64,000 bases of DNA from Chitinophaga filiformis (GTDB lineage Bacteria; Bacteroidota; Bacteroidia; Chitinophagales; Chitinophagaceae). The stretch lies in assembly GCF_021646545.1 (NCBI RefSeq), contig NZ_JAKIRP010000009.1:248001-312000 (forward strand), given 5' to 3'. A program made the position numbers and the translations under genes. Below the pieces are notes generated by a model. That model did not search any database and had not been told where the DNA came from. It saw only the letters and a program-made list of their open reading frames with translations. Shown here one piece after another: positions 53,901 through 61,213 of the stretch (position 1 is its first letter; the number at the start of each line of letters is the position of its first letter).

Positions 53901-54379
53901 TCCGTCACCCGGCCGGAAACGTTGCCAGCGGCTGCTTCTTCGGGTACAACCATCAGCAGGTCATTCTGCCGTGGTTTTACCACTACTGTTTTATTGACGA
54001 TCTCGTAGGTGAAGGGCTGTTTTTTGAAGATGAGGTCCAGCACATACCGCAGATCGCCGTTTTCTACCTGTACGTTCACCTTTTCTGCATTTTTCAGCAT
54101 GCCTATTTTGTAGAAGAACAGGTATCCGGTTTTCTCTTTGATTTCCCGGAACACCTCTTCCAGTGGGCGGTCCTTTGCAGATAAGCTCAGCTTTTGTGCA
54201 TAGCTGGCGGCGCTTACCTGCAGACAGGCGATTGTCAGTAAAATGGTGATCATTTTCATAACCAGTAGAATTTTGCGCACAGGGAATAGCGTCACTTTCT
54301 TTGCTATGCTGCGATGTTCAATTTTGGTTGGCGGAAGTCCGGGCATACCTGTGGCTTCCACATAATCATACAATTGCAT
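50990..54379 (-). CDS. SusC/RagA TonB-dependent transporter with STN domain
   Basis: A 1129-residue outer-membrane beta-barrel importing the glycan bound by SusD. The start was set at the ATG at 54379 (the frame is open to a TTG at 54469). An extended N-terminus precedes the signal segment (residues 36-61, ending 'SAASYAQ'). STN signalling domain about 63-135 ('RPLEEVFREIKEKTGYLFFYK'), then a carboxypeptidase-regulatory-like domain about 154-228 ('VSGRVTDEKGNPLPGVSVQVKG'), the TonB plug ('VVVGYGKQSRQNLISAVNTV', 'VLRGASTLNASQGPFYVIDGIPG') and the barrel. The STN domain contacts FecR across the periplasm, matching the FecR and sigma genes just upstream. Together with SusD it is the transport core of this locus. 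Confidence 0.97.
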   Translation of the reverse strand: MQLYDYVEATGMPGLPPTKIEHRSIAKKVTLFPVRKILLVMKMITILLTIACLQVSAASYAQKLSLSAKDRPLEEVFREIKEKTGYLFFYKIGMLKNAEKVNVQVENGDLRYVLDLIFKKQPFTYEIVNKTVVVKPRQNDLLMVVPEEAAAGNVSGRVTDEKGNPLPGVSVQVKGTSKGTQTNANGEYQLTGLADNAVLVFRYIGFQPQEVPVNGRNTITIALSSGALGLSDVVVVGYGKQSRQNLISAVNTVKADELNKGAITDVGQLLQGKVPGLNVSASGDPNAVAAVVLRGASTLNASQGPFYVIDGIPGADISVIAPDDIASVDVLKDAAATAIYGNRAANGVIMVTTKRGKKGQLQVSYSGYAGIEKVSNNLEMMNAEELRSFLSKNGQSFSPADDKGANTDWQAAIQRSTAVSHNHNLSLSGGTDHSSYAASLNYTKKEGILLNSDLERVIARLQLEQYALNDKVKFGLNVMNSNSNADDIPYRNVVLLQSALHLPVSPVKNADGSWFENFATQSYYNPVAMMNNSEMNTKYNNLVGSFTTQVKLPFGFTYDLNLSYVGFTSLHGEYYNKYFTTNYNSMYDNPNPGLGYHTPQTFGQNGQATRNSYQNTTKILETFLTWDRTFGKHTINMVLGYSWQNNKVGEGFQVTTSNFPVDNISYNNLALSNPYAVSGFQIGLGANGVYQENRLISNFARLNYNYGDKYLVQGSVRRDGSSVFGVNNQWGYFPSVGLAWRISQENFMKDITALSDVKLRASYGVTGNASGFNAYTSRFISGTVGVFYYNGMSIAASGPIQAANPDLKWEKTATTNLGVDFGILKGKLNISVDVYNKKTTGMIYSYRVDPILVPTGTIVANGGSMRNKGIEVSLNATPVQNKNFSWTSSLNLAHNQNRITSLTNPLFSGGDSVLLAFPEGAGQSSHSLQILKEGKPLGQFFSLIYAGKDANGVSQFVGGDGKLTTTPVIGTDYHYIGNAQPKLLMGWANNFHYRQWDLSIFLRGVFGNKIFNATRADLFRPATAQYTNILKEAANESAADFNAYLYSDRFVESGSYVRFDNASLAYNFKKIGPYIKGLRLYVTVNNLFVITGFKGVDPEVNQGGIAPGVDYNNFYPKTRTFLFGANLSL

Positions 54380-54454
54380 AGATTTGCAGTGTTTGGGTGA
54401 GAGTGATAATTGATCTTCAGCGGATTGTTTATTGCCAGTATAACCCAAACGTTG

Positions 54455-54478
54455 CAGGGGCGGGCTCAATCGCCCCTG
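54455..54478. other. Hairpin in the SusC leader region
   Basis: CAGGGGCG (54455-54462) and CGCCCCTG (54471-54478) form a perfect 8-bp GC-rich stem. A TTTTATT follows on the plus strand, so as an intrinsic terminator it points away from susC; on the minus strand it lies in the susC 5' region, where it might modulate read-through from the fecR gene. Confidence 0.55.
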
Positions 54479-54567
54479 TTTTATTACAGGTTATACGGCA
54501 GGTGGAATCAAGGTGCGTTGTCCATACCTGCATTCAATTTTGGTTGATAAAAGTTGTCTTTACGGTG

Positions 54568-55731
54568 TCAGGATCTTACCATTATCTTATGTCCCTGTAC
54601 GGTGAATTTAACCCCACTAGCTTCGAGTATTTTCAGAACGGCCGTTATATCTGAGTTTCTGTCTATTTCACCCTGGAAGCGATCCTGTGGAATGCCATCC
54701 GGGTATACAATTTCTGCGTCGAACCAGCGGGCCACTTCCCGCATTACTTCTTCTATGGAGGCGTTGTTGAAGCTGAACAGGCCATTTTTCCAGGCGATAG
54801 CAGCGTCGATGTCGGCCCGTACAACCTTTAGATTGCCGGTATGATCCATTTTAGCCTGTTGTCCTGGTTTAAGCAATGCCTCACCGCCAGCGCTCTGTAC
54901 TTTCACTGCTCCCTGTAATAGTGTGGTGTTTACAGATTGTTCATCATTGTAGGCCATGACATTAAAATGCGTCCCCAATACCCTTATATGCATATCACCC
55001 ACTTTTACAATGAAGGGGCGGGAGGCATCGGCAGCCACTTCAAAATAAGCTTCACCATTGAGAGTGACCTGCCTTTCCCTGCCTGTAAAGGCAGCGGGGA
55101 AGGTCATGCTGCTGGCTGCATTCAACCATACCACTGTTCCGTCGGCGAGTGTGATGTTGTATTTGCCGCCACGGGGCACAGAAAGTGTATTGAGAACGGC
55201 CGGTGTACTGCCCGCCTTTCCCTGTTCACTGTTATAGACGAGTTGACCGTTATTGAGTTTGATGATCTTAGTATTGTTCTGCTGTCCGAGGGCGCCATTC
55301 TGTTCGTCTTCAAGCGTTATTACGGCGCCGTTGGCCAGTGTAAGGGTAGCTTTGTTACCACCTGGTTTGAGCCGGGCGGCTGCCTCTTTATTGTTGGCTA
55401 TGGATGATGGCTGGTCCTTCCTGACGGTATACCAGTAGATACCTGTTGCAATCATCAACACAATTACCGCTGCAGCTGCGCCCAGGTATCTGACGGGTAT
55501 CCTTTTATACAATGTAAGAGGCCTTTTTTCTTCCATTCGGTCCCTGATCTGTTGTAGCAGCTGTTCGCGGAGCTCCCGGGAGGAATGCGCCGTTTCATCG
55601 TGCCACTCAACAGTACCTTCAGGTACACTATTATACCATGCTTCGAACAAAGCCTTTTCTTCCTGGCTGATAGTTCCTTTCAGCCATTTATCGGCAAGCC
55701 GGGATATCTGTTCTGATGTCAGATCGCTCAT
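54568..55731 (-). CDS. FecR-family anti-sigma factor
   Basis: A 387-residue inner-membrane protein. The N-terminal cytoplasmic part (about residues 1-80, 'ISRLADKWLKGTISQEEKALFEAWYNS') binds the sigma factor. One transmembrane helix is at about 82-102 (YLGAAAAVIVLMIATGIYWY). The periplasmic part carries the FecR domain ('NTLSVPRGGKYNITLADGTVVWLNAASSMTFPAAF' as landmark) and the C-terminal DUF4974 domain ('FSFNNASIEEVMREVARWFDAEIVYPDG'), which is structurally STN-like. When SusC binds its ligand the STN domain signals to this periplasmic part, releasing the sigma factor. It is encoded between the sigma and SusC genes, the standard order. Confidence 0.96.
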   Translation of the reverse strand: MSDLTSEQISRLADKWLKGTISQEEKALFEAWYNSVPEGTVEWHDETAHSSRELREQLLQQIRDRMEEKRPLTLYKRIPVRYLGAAAAVIVLMIATGIYWYTVRKDQPSSIANNKEAAARLKPGGNKATLTLANGAVITLEDEQNGALGQQNNTKIIKLNNGQLVYNSEQGKAGSTPAVLNTLSVPRGGKYNITLADGTVVWLNAASSMTFPAAFTGRERQVTLNGEAYFEVAADASRPFIVKVGDMHIRVLGTHFNVMAYNDEQSVNTTLLQGAVKVQSAGGEALLKPGQQAKMDHTGNLKVVRADIDAAIAWKNGLFSFNNASIEEVMREVARWFDAEIVYPDGIPQDRFQGEIDRNSDITAVLKILEASGVKFTVQGHKIMVRS

Positions 55732-55798
55732 TGTAGGGCCTCTTTTATATATAGTCTTCGGATAAAGGCAGTTTCCCTTAGTGCGCTGAAAAAAAAAA

Positions 55799-56362
55799 TT
55801 ACCAGAGGAAAAAGGAGTGGAGATGCTGGAGGGAGGTACGCAGCGTTTTTAATGCCTTGGAGATATGGGCTTCTACGGTCTTAATAGAGATATTAAGGGT
55901 CCTGGCAATCTGTTTTTCACTCATACCTTTTTCCCTGCTCAGGCGGAATACCAGGCGGCATTTTTCGGGGAGGGTTTGTACGGTTTGTTCCAGCTCCTGG
56001 CGTAATTGCTGGTAGCTAAGCCATTGTTCTGTGCTGGCATCGGCTTCATCCTGAACGAGGAGCGAACTTCTGGCCTGTTCTGCTTTACGTTTGGCTAAGA
56101 GGGTCAGTATTTTATATTTGAGTGCGGCGGATATATATGTATGAAAAGAATGTTCCAGGGAAATGTTACCAGCCCGTTTCCAGATGTCGAGGAAAACTTC
56201 CTGTACTACCTCCTGGGCGTCTGCAGATGATTGAAGGCGAATGTAGGCGAGTGTGAGCAGCCTTTCCCAGTAACGCTCGTATAGCGTCGTAAAAGCGGCA
56301 GCATCCCTGTGTAATTGGATCTGTTCCAGTAGTTCTTCATCATTGTAGGAATTCTTACGCAT
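55799..56362 (-). CDS. ECF sigma factor (sigma-70 family, FecI-like)
   Basis: A 187-residue sigma factor. Region 2 at about residues 20-85 ('FTTLYERYWERLLTLAYIRLQSSADAQEVVQEVFLDIWKR' as landmark, -10 recognition) and region 4 at about 120-180 ('LPEKCRLVFRLSREKGMSEKQIARTLNISIKTVEAHISKALKTLR', -35 recognition helix-turn-helix). It belongs to the Bacteroidota FecI-like group that acts with FecR partners to switch on adjacent susCD genes. The FecR gene begins 67 bp downstream. It is the first gene of the glycan locus, with the ATG at 56362. The promoter it recognises was not identified. Confidence 0.96.
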   Translation of the reverse strand: MRKNSYNDEELLEQIQLHRDAAAFTTLYERYWERLLTLAYIRLQSSADAQEVVQEVFLDIWKRAGNISLEHSFHTYISAALKYKILTLLAKRKAEQARSSLLVQDEADASTEQWLSYQQLRQELEQTVQTLPEKCRLVFRLSREKGMSEKQIARTLNISIKTVEAHISKALKTLRTSLQHLHSFFLW

Positions 56363-56527
56363 GACAATCTAAGATACGTAGTGAGTATAAATATACAAAA
56401 AGCCGGGATATATTGTCATATGTACAATAAAGTGGGATTAGGGAGAAATGATATATTAGGGGAGGCGTAGACATAAAAAAGCCATCCGGGGTGAATCAGA
56501 TGGCCGAATAATTTTTGACTTTACATT

Positions 56528-56675
56528 TTATTCTGTCCTTAAATTCTTCACCGGATTCACCAGCGCGGCCCGCATAACCTGAAAAGTAGTAGTGATGAGC
56601 AACAATAGAAGTGTTATTGCTCCGGTAGCTTCCCTGGCCAGTAACGGCAGTATCCCGGCTACGCAGGGGCCAGTA
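56528..56675 (-). pseudogene. C-terminal remnant of an FtsX/MacB-type ABC permease
   Basis: Reading the minus strand, an open frame of about 49 codons ends at a TAA (56528-56530). It translates to a hydrophobic segment followed by 'TTTFQVMRAALVNPVKNL' and 'RTE', the well-known C-terminus of Bacteroidota MacB-like permeases (usually ...FQAxKAAxxNPVKSLRTE). No start and no upstream part of the permease exist; the frame runs into the 3' end of the unrelated gene at 56676. The rest of the permease has therefore been deleted or replaced. It is a gene fossil, presumably non-functional. Confidence 0.75.
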
Positions 56676-57677
56676 CTAATGTGAGGTATCGTTTTGCTTA
56701 GTACTGCATGCTAACAATATTTCAGCTACTTCTTTCAGATAAATCCTTGCATAGAAAGCAAAAACTGCAAAGTGAAAATGTAGTTTCTTTTGCAGTTCTT
56801 CGACACGCTCGGAAGAGTCGCCCAATCTACTATCAGAAGGAGTCCCCATAAAGTGAAATGGTTGGATTCTTATAATGGGTTGGTCTATCTGTCCTTTCAG
56901 ATAATTTGACTCGGTGATAGGATGTGCCAGCTGGCTCGAAAATGCTTCTATCAGGAAGGGCGGAAATTCGAGATATCCATATTTCAATTCTTTCTCTAGT
57001 GCTGCATAGTTGACATAAAACCCCAATTTTATGCCATTCCCGATATCTTTAGCATATCGTTTGATTTTCTTTGTAGAGACTTCTTTCTGCAATGGATATT
57101 CCGGGAGAAACTGCGCAAATAATTTCTCGTAATATTTGAGCGTAGGGCTGACATCAAAAAATGAATAGAGCGTTGCTAGAGGTTCTCCACTGATTGATAC
57201 CACTAATTGTCCTGAAAGTACCATTTCCCTTATACCATTGGGATCTCTGTCTTTATAGAAGATGAAATTCTCAGGTTTCTCAATACTGGCCCAGTATTTA
57301 TTCAGTAATTCCTGTTCGAACGCATACCAGTTTAATGAGGCTTGTTTCCAGGTCGAAGGATCGTCAATTTCAAAAGAATCTTCATCGCATTCATCTCCTA
57401 AATCGTCGTCAAGCAGAGTTCTATAGTCAACAACAGACAAAAGACCCTCTTTGAAGCGATGGGATAGCATTTTGCATGCAGTCTCCTTGTCCAGACGAAT
57501 TTTTGGGTATTTAAAATAATAGTCTTCCATCGTTGACCTGCAAAGATGAAATTCCGGAGTATCGAAAAGAGATGATAACCTGGTGATGAATTTATCCGTT
57601 CTCTTTTTGCTGGTTTCTTTTAAAAACTCTCTGAATGTATCATTAAATAGAGAAATATTTTCCATAGTGATGGGCAT
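56676..57677 (-). CDS. Hypothetical protein of unknown family
   Basis: A 333-residue cytoplasmic protein without signal peptide or membrane helix, with visibly more A/T-rich codon use than its neighbours. An acidic stretch (DDDLGDECDEDSFEIDD, around residue 89-106) separates a basic helical N-terminal part from the rest. No known motif was recognised. It replaces the 5' portion of the ABC permease whose remnant abuts its 3' end, which together with the base composition suggests it arrived by transfer. An ATG at 57677 opens the frame; a second ATG four codons later is also possible. Confidence 0.65.
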   Translation of the reverse strand: MPITMENISLFNDTFREFLKETSKKRTDKFITRLSSLFDTPEFHLCRSTMEDYYFKYPKIRLDKETACKMLSHRFKEGLLSVVDYRTLLDDDLGDECDEDSFEIDDPSTWKQASLNWYAFEQELLNKYWASIEKPENFIFYKDRDPNGIREMVLSGQLVVSISGEPLATLYSFFDVSPTLKYYEKLFAQFLPEYPLQKEVSTKKIKRYAKDIGNGIKLGFYVNYAALEKELKYGYLEFPPFLIEAFSSQLAHPITESNYLKGQIDQPIIRIQPFHFMGTPSDSRLGDSSERVEELQKKLHFHFAVFAFYARIYLKEVAEILLACSTKQNDTSH

Positions 57678-57786
57678 TAAAAATTGTGCGACGATGCTTC
57701 AAGCATTGGATTTGATTGTAAGTTTAGTAAAAATAATAATATATAGGATCTATACATCACGGGAATGTGCTTAAAATAGCCAGACG

Positions 57787-57808
57787 AAATACCAACTAGT
57801 TGGTATTT
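57787..57808. promoter_or_regulatory. 22-bp perfect palindrome, TetR-operator-like
   Basis: AAATACCAACT (57787-57797) followed directly by AGTTGGTATTT (57798-57808). The centre ACCAACTAGTTGGT resembles operators of TetR-family regulators. It lies 117 bp upstream of the secreted-protein gene at 57925, and no TetR gene is present in the window. A T-run follows (TATTTTTTAC), so a plus-strand terminator is an alternative reading, though no plus-strand gene precedes it. Confidence 0.6.
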
Positions 57809-57924
57809 TTTACAAATGAATAACCTGCTAGATTTGCTTACAGGGATGTGTTAGGTGGCTTGAATCACCGTAAAGTAGCCCCTGTCCTGGTTAAATTCTT
57901 CTCATTTCTTTTAAAACTTTATTT

Positions 57925-59262
57925 ATGAAAGTAGTTATACCTGTTTTCATTGTGGCCTTTCTTTGTTTGAATGTAAGCAAAGCACAGGACAAGTACAGTA
58001 TAGGTTTTGACAAGGTAAAGGACACCGTTCTTAGAAGCAACACTGGTGCAAGTTTTATAAGCCTGCAGATCAAGGTCGGCAATATAGGAGAAGCATTTAA
58101 GGATTATATAGTAAATGTAGCGGTGGAAAGGGCGAGCACCATTCGCCAAGACGACTTCGAGGTAATTGATCCTATAAGTGGGACGTCATTGAATGCGATG
58201 ATGAAGAACAAAAATGTTTTCACGATCAAGCTCAACCCTAGTGATCCCAATTACATCCAGGTTGAACCCCTAAAGCTAATTTTAAAACTGTCTGTAAGGA
58301 AGAAAAAAGATGACAAAGAAGATGTTGATAGTGAAGATAATAATGAGTCTGGAGCTACGAGCATAGAGTTGATAGTTTTGCCTCCGAATAAGCTATTAAC
58401 TGATTACCGCTTTCTGGGTTACCTTGGGACTAATTTTGATTTGGTTGACGGCGTAAAGGCACAAAACCTCTTCTTTGCTACAAATATTTTTATCGCAGAA
58501 ACGAAAAAGATGGGGATTAGTCTTGGAGTGTACGGCAATCGTACAATGACCAGCACCGATTCTGCACGTGACATTACATTTACCTCAAGGATAGTCACTA
58601 TTGACACAGGCCGTGCCGCATACTATAAGGATAGCGCTATGAAAGTGGTATCTAAGGTTTCAGATAATATTGGCGCATACATTACTCCGCTGTTCCGGCT
58701 TAATTTCTTTAAGGAAGGCGACTTAAAACTGTATTATGCTCCGCAGTTTGAGTTCATCTGGAGAAGAACGGTTCGGGAAACCTCGTATTTGAATAACCAT
58801 AACTATGACATAGATACCATAACTAAACGGTTCCCACCTGGTACAGCGTTTTCGCTAGTTACTCCTTTGCGGAATAAGGTAAAACTCAATATATATGACG
58901 CTTATCTGGGACTGGCGGGTCTATTGCTTCGGTATGAAACGGAAGATATCAGTATTCGCGTAAGTTCTTCTGTTGGCATTAATATCAATTATACTCCCAT
59001 TAGCTTCTTGTCGGCGAATGGGGAAATAGAAATGGTGAACCAGGTATATAAAAAGGATACGAGGGGATTCTTCTTTACACGCATGTGGATTACTGAGCCT
59101 AAGACAGGGTTGACAATGGGAGCGGAAGTGTCCAACTATTTTGGTTATACCAAGTCTGAACCTAAGGTAAGTAAGGCCCAGCCTTATTATAATGTGACGC
59201 TTTCCAAAGCATTCTTTTTGAAGGACTTGGCGCCGGTAGTAAAGCCATTGTCAGGGAGGTAA
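57925..59262 (+). CDS. Hypothetical outer-membrane or secreted protein
   Basis: A 445-residue exported protein; signal peptide residues 1-20 (VVIPVFIVAFLCLNVSKAQ). The first 140 mature residues are beta-rich with a Ser/Thr-type domain ('GASFISLQIKVGNIGEAFKDYIVNVAVE'), then a charged Asp/Lys linker (KKKDDKEDVDSEDNNES). The C-terminal 290 residues alternate amphipathic strands and end in an aromatic-rich stretch ('FFFTRMWITEPKTGLTMGAEVSNYFGY'), compatible with an outer-membrane barrel. Family not recognised. The only clue to its control is the palindrome 117 bp upstream. The next gene starts 93 bp downstream in the same direction. Confidence 0.72.
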   Translation: MKVVIPVFIVAFLCLNVSKAQDKYSIGFDKVKDTVLRSNTGASFISLQIKVGNIGEAFKDYIVNVAVERASTIRQDDFEVIDPISGTSLNAMMKNKNVFTIKLNPSDPNYIQVEPLKLILKLSVRKKKDDKEDVDSEDNNESGATSIELIVLPPNKLLTDYRFLGYLGTNFDLVDGVKAQNLFFATNIFIAETKKMGISLGVYGNRTMTSTDSARDITFTSRIVTIDTGRAAYYKDSAMKVVSKVSDNIGAYITPLFRLNFFKEGDLKLYYAPQFEFIWRRTVRETSYLNNHNYDIDTITKRFPPGTAFSLVTPLRNKVKLNIYDAYLGLAGLLLRYETEDISIRVSSSVGININYTPISFLSANGEIEMVNQVYKKDTRGFFFTRMWITEPKTGLTMGAEVSNYFGYTKSEPKVSKAQPYYNVTLSKAFFLKDLAPVVKPLSGR

Positions 59263-59355
59263 GGTACTTTTTATTGGGCCGATCGGATTATTACTATATC
59301 AATAGCGTTTTTAACCATTTAGTCAGAATTCTGAAGCTATTTAAAAATAGATGTT

Positions 59356-59781
59356 ATGAAAAAGATACTAGCAGTAGTTATTTTAACTTCATTGGCAATC
59401 GTTGCAAGATCACAGACGGTTCCCAAAGTTACTAGGACAGATGTCGCGGAGGCGAAGGCTCATCCGCAATGTTCGGGAGGGAATCTTAAAGAAGATACGC
59501 AAGCAATGCCAGAAACAACAAGTAATGACATAAGGGTGGCGTCGTATATGCGACAGTTTCGGGCATATCGCGACAATACTCAACACAGCCCCAATATCAT
59601 GATCCACATAAATGACGACAAAATTAAATCCGACGCCCGAATCAGGGACGTTACGCCTTCATACTTTCATATCGAGACATTTGGGCCCGCTGGAAACACA
59701 TCGTATTGTTTCATCTATAATCAAATAACGCAAATCAACTACGACGGCAACGGGAATCTTCACATTTCCGCCAAACAGTAG
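59356..59781 (+). CDS. Hypothetical secreted protein
   Basis: A 141-residue exported protein with a short signal peptide (MKKILAVVILTSLAIVARSQ, cleavage near residue 20). The mature part starts with a polar segment (about 21-60) and ends in a beta-rich domain: 'IMIHINDDKIKSDARIRDVTPSYFHIETFGP' and 'YCFIYNQITQINYDGNGNLHISA' (landmarks, residues 80-138), which looks like two strand-turn-strand units. Two Cys residues (about 39 and 117) could form a disulfide. No family was recognised. It follows the putative barrel gene by 93 bp and may be in the same transcript. Confidence 0.7.
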   Translation: MKKILAVVILTSLAIVARSQTVPKVTRTDVAEAKAHPQCSGGNLKEDTQAMPETTSNDIRVASYMRQFRAYRDNTQHSPNIMIHINDDKIKSDARIRDVTPSYFHIETFGPAGNTSYCFIYNQITQINYDGNGNLHISAKQ

Positions 59782-59929
59782 TTGCCGGCGTTTTTGCCCC
59801 TGGTGGACTGTGAATGCCATCACTTGGCGAGTTTAACGTGCCTATTGGCTAATCTCCGGCTGGTAAGATACTAACAAATCAGTCTCCGATTTTCTTAAGT
59901 TATACATTAAAATTGATTTTCGCCGGTTG

Positions 59930-59957
59930 GATAGTATTTTTATGACTAAATACTATC
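59930..59957. promoter_or_regulatory. 10-bp inverted repeat adjoining the SMUG2-like start codon
   Basis: GATAGTATTT (59930-59939) and AAATACTATC (59948-59957), perfect, with an 8-nt spacer. The right half ends immediately before the ATG at 59958. It could be a repressor operator or an RNA hairpin that blocks the translation start. For a DNA-repair gene an SOS-type control is conceivable but unproven. Confidence 0.65.
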
Positions 59958-60665
59958 ATGAAGAAAACGACATTCGCCGAGCACGTCATTGAATTCAATA
60001 CTAACCTGCATTATACCGGTACCCTGCCTCCGGGCATCAGGATCATGAACCCTTTCCGCGAACAGCCACAGGTGATGGATATTATGCAGCAATTTTACCG
60101 CAAGTATTATAATGATCATCACGAACGCCGTATGATCATGGGTATTAATCCCGGCCGCCTGGGTTCTGGTGCAACGGGTATTCCATTTACCGATACTAAA
60201 AGACTGACAGAAGTTGTAGGGATCAACATAGAAGGGCTGAAAACCCACGAGCCTTCGTCTGTCTTCGTTTATGATGTAATCAGCGCATATGGAGGACCAA
60301 CCGCTTTCTACCATGATTTTTATTTTGCCTCCGTTTCTCCACTTGGATTTACGTCGGTGAAAGCGGATGGCTCCGAGATCAATTACAATTATTACGACAG
60401 TAAGGCCCTGACCAATGCGGTTTATGACTTTATGGTACGAAGCATCCGTCAGCAGCTGGAGTTTGGGATAGATACCCGTGTTTGTTACTGTTTTGGTACG
60501 GGAAAGAATGCAGCTTTCCTGAAGCAGGTGAATGAGAAGGAGCGGTTTTTTGAAACGGTCGTACCGCTGGAACATCCGCGTTTTATTATGCAATACCGTT
60601 TGAAGCGAAAAGAAGAGTATATCAGTAAGTATCTGGAGGCTTTTGCTGCTTATAGCGAGTCATAG
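59958..60665 (+). CDS. SMUG2-like uracil-DNA glycosylase family protein (DUF4918)
   Basis: A 235-residue cytoplasmic protein. The signature 'MIMGINPGRLGSGATGIPFTDTKRL' (residues 59-83) corresponds to motif 1 of the UDG superfamily (GxNPG, with the water-activating Asn). 'SSVFVYDVISAYGGPTAFYHDFYFASVSPLGF' and 'VPLEHPRFIMQYR' (motif 2: His-Pro) complete the fold. It matches the DUF4918/SMUG2-like branch that removes uracil or damaged bases from DNA, starting base-excision repair. The length is normal. It is a single gene; a 10-bp inverted repeat abuts its ATG. Confidence 0.88.
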   Translation: MKKTTFAEHVIEFNTNLHYTGTLPPGIRIMNPFREQPQVMDIMQQFYRKYYNDHHERRMIMGINPGRLGSGATGIPFTDTKRLTEVVGINIEGLKTHEPSSVFVYDVISAYGGPTAFYHDFYFASVSPLGFTSVKADGSEINYNYYDSKALTNAVYDFMVRSIRQQLEFGIDTRVCYCFGTGKNAAFLKQVNEKERFFETVVPLEHPRFIMQYRLKRKEEYISKYLEAFAAYSES

Positions 60666-61034
60666 CGTCAGGTAAGGCGCATGTTAGAGCCATTGTTTAA
60701 TTATTGGCGGAAAACGAATTTGTATTTTAATCCGTATTAAAATGAGAAAAAAAACATAAGTATTATTATCGAATGTTTGAGAAAAAATAACTATTATTGC
60801 GCTCTAAAACGGGGGCAATTAATACGTCATTGAATTATGTAATAGTTTGAGTAATGTAAGATGTCATCTCAACTCTACTGCGTTTTAAAAGCTATACCTT
60901 ATAAGTGAATTGCTTTGTTCGGATATGTTTGATATTGTTTGCCTGACCCGGTTAGTAAATTACCTGACGATTTTTGTTGACACATTCGGCCTGTATGGAT
61001 CGTATCGGCCTGGTGTGGTTTGATGCTATATACC
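60666..61034. other. AT-rich intergenic region
   Basis: About 369 bp, AT-rich, between the SMUG2-like gene and the broken small gene/Rhs-like gene. It presumably contains the promoter for the latter. No clear repeat or frame was found. Confidence 0.5.
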
Positions 61035-61213
61035 ATGAAATATTTAGTCTCCCTTTTCCTGTTCACATTGATGGATACTTCCGATGGTCAGTCGCCTCCG
61101 GGACGTTAAAACTTTCCTGAACGCGTGCAAAAAAGTTCACGCAACAGACATTCCCAGATAAAGTTTACATATACAAGATAAAACCGGGCCACCGGAGCTA
61201 TACTTATAAATGA
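61035..61213 (+). pseudogene. Broken small secreted-protein gene upstream of Rhs-like gene
   Basis: A start ATG at 61035 opens a signal-peptide-like sequence (MKYLVSLFLFTLMDTSDG) that is cut by an in-frame TAA at 61107-61109. The same frame continues with 'NFPERVQK', and after a run of six A's (61129-61134) the coherent continuation 'FTQQTFPDKVYIYKIKPGH' is in another frame and ends at a TGA (61211-61213) that overlaps the ATG of the next gene (ATGA). One nonsense change and one lost A would explain the current state. The gene family is not known. Confidence 0.55.
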
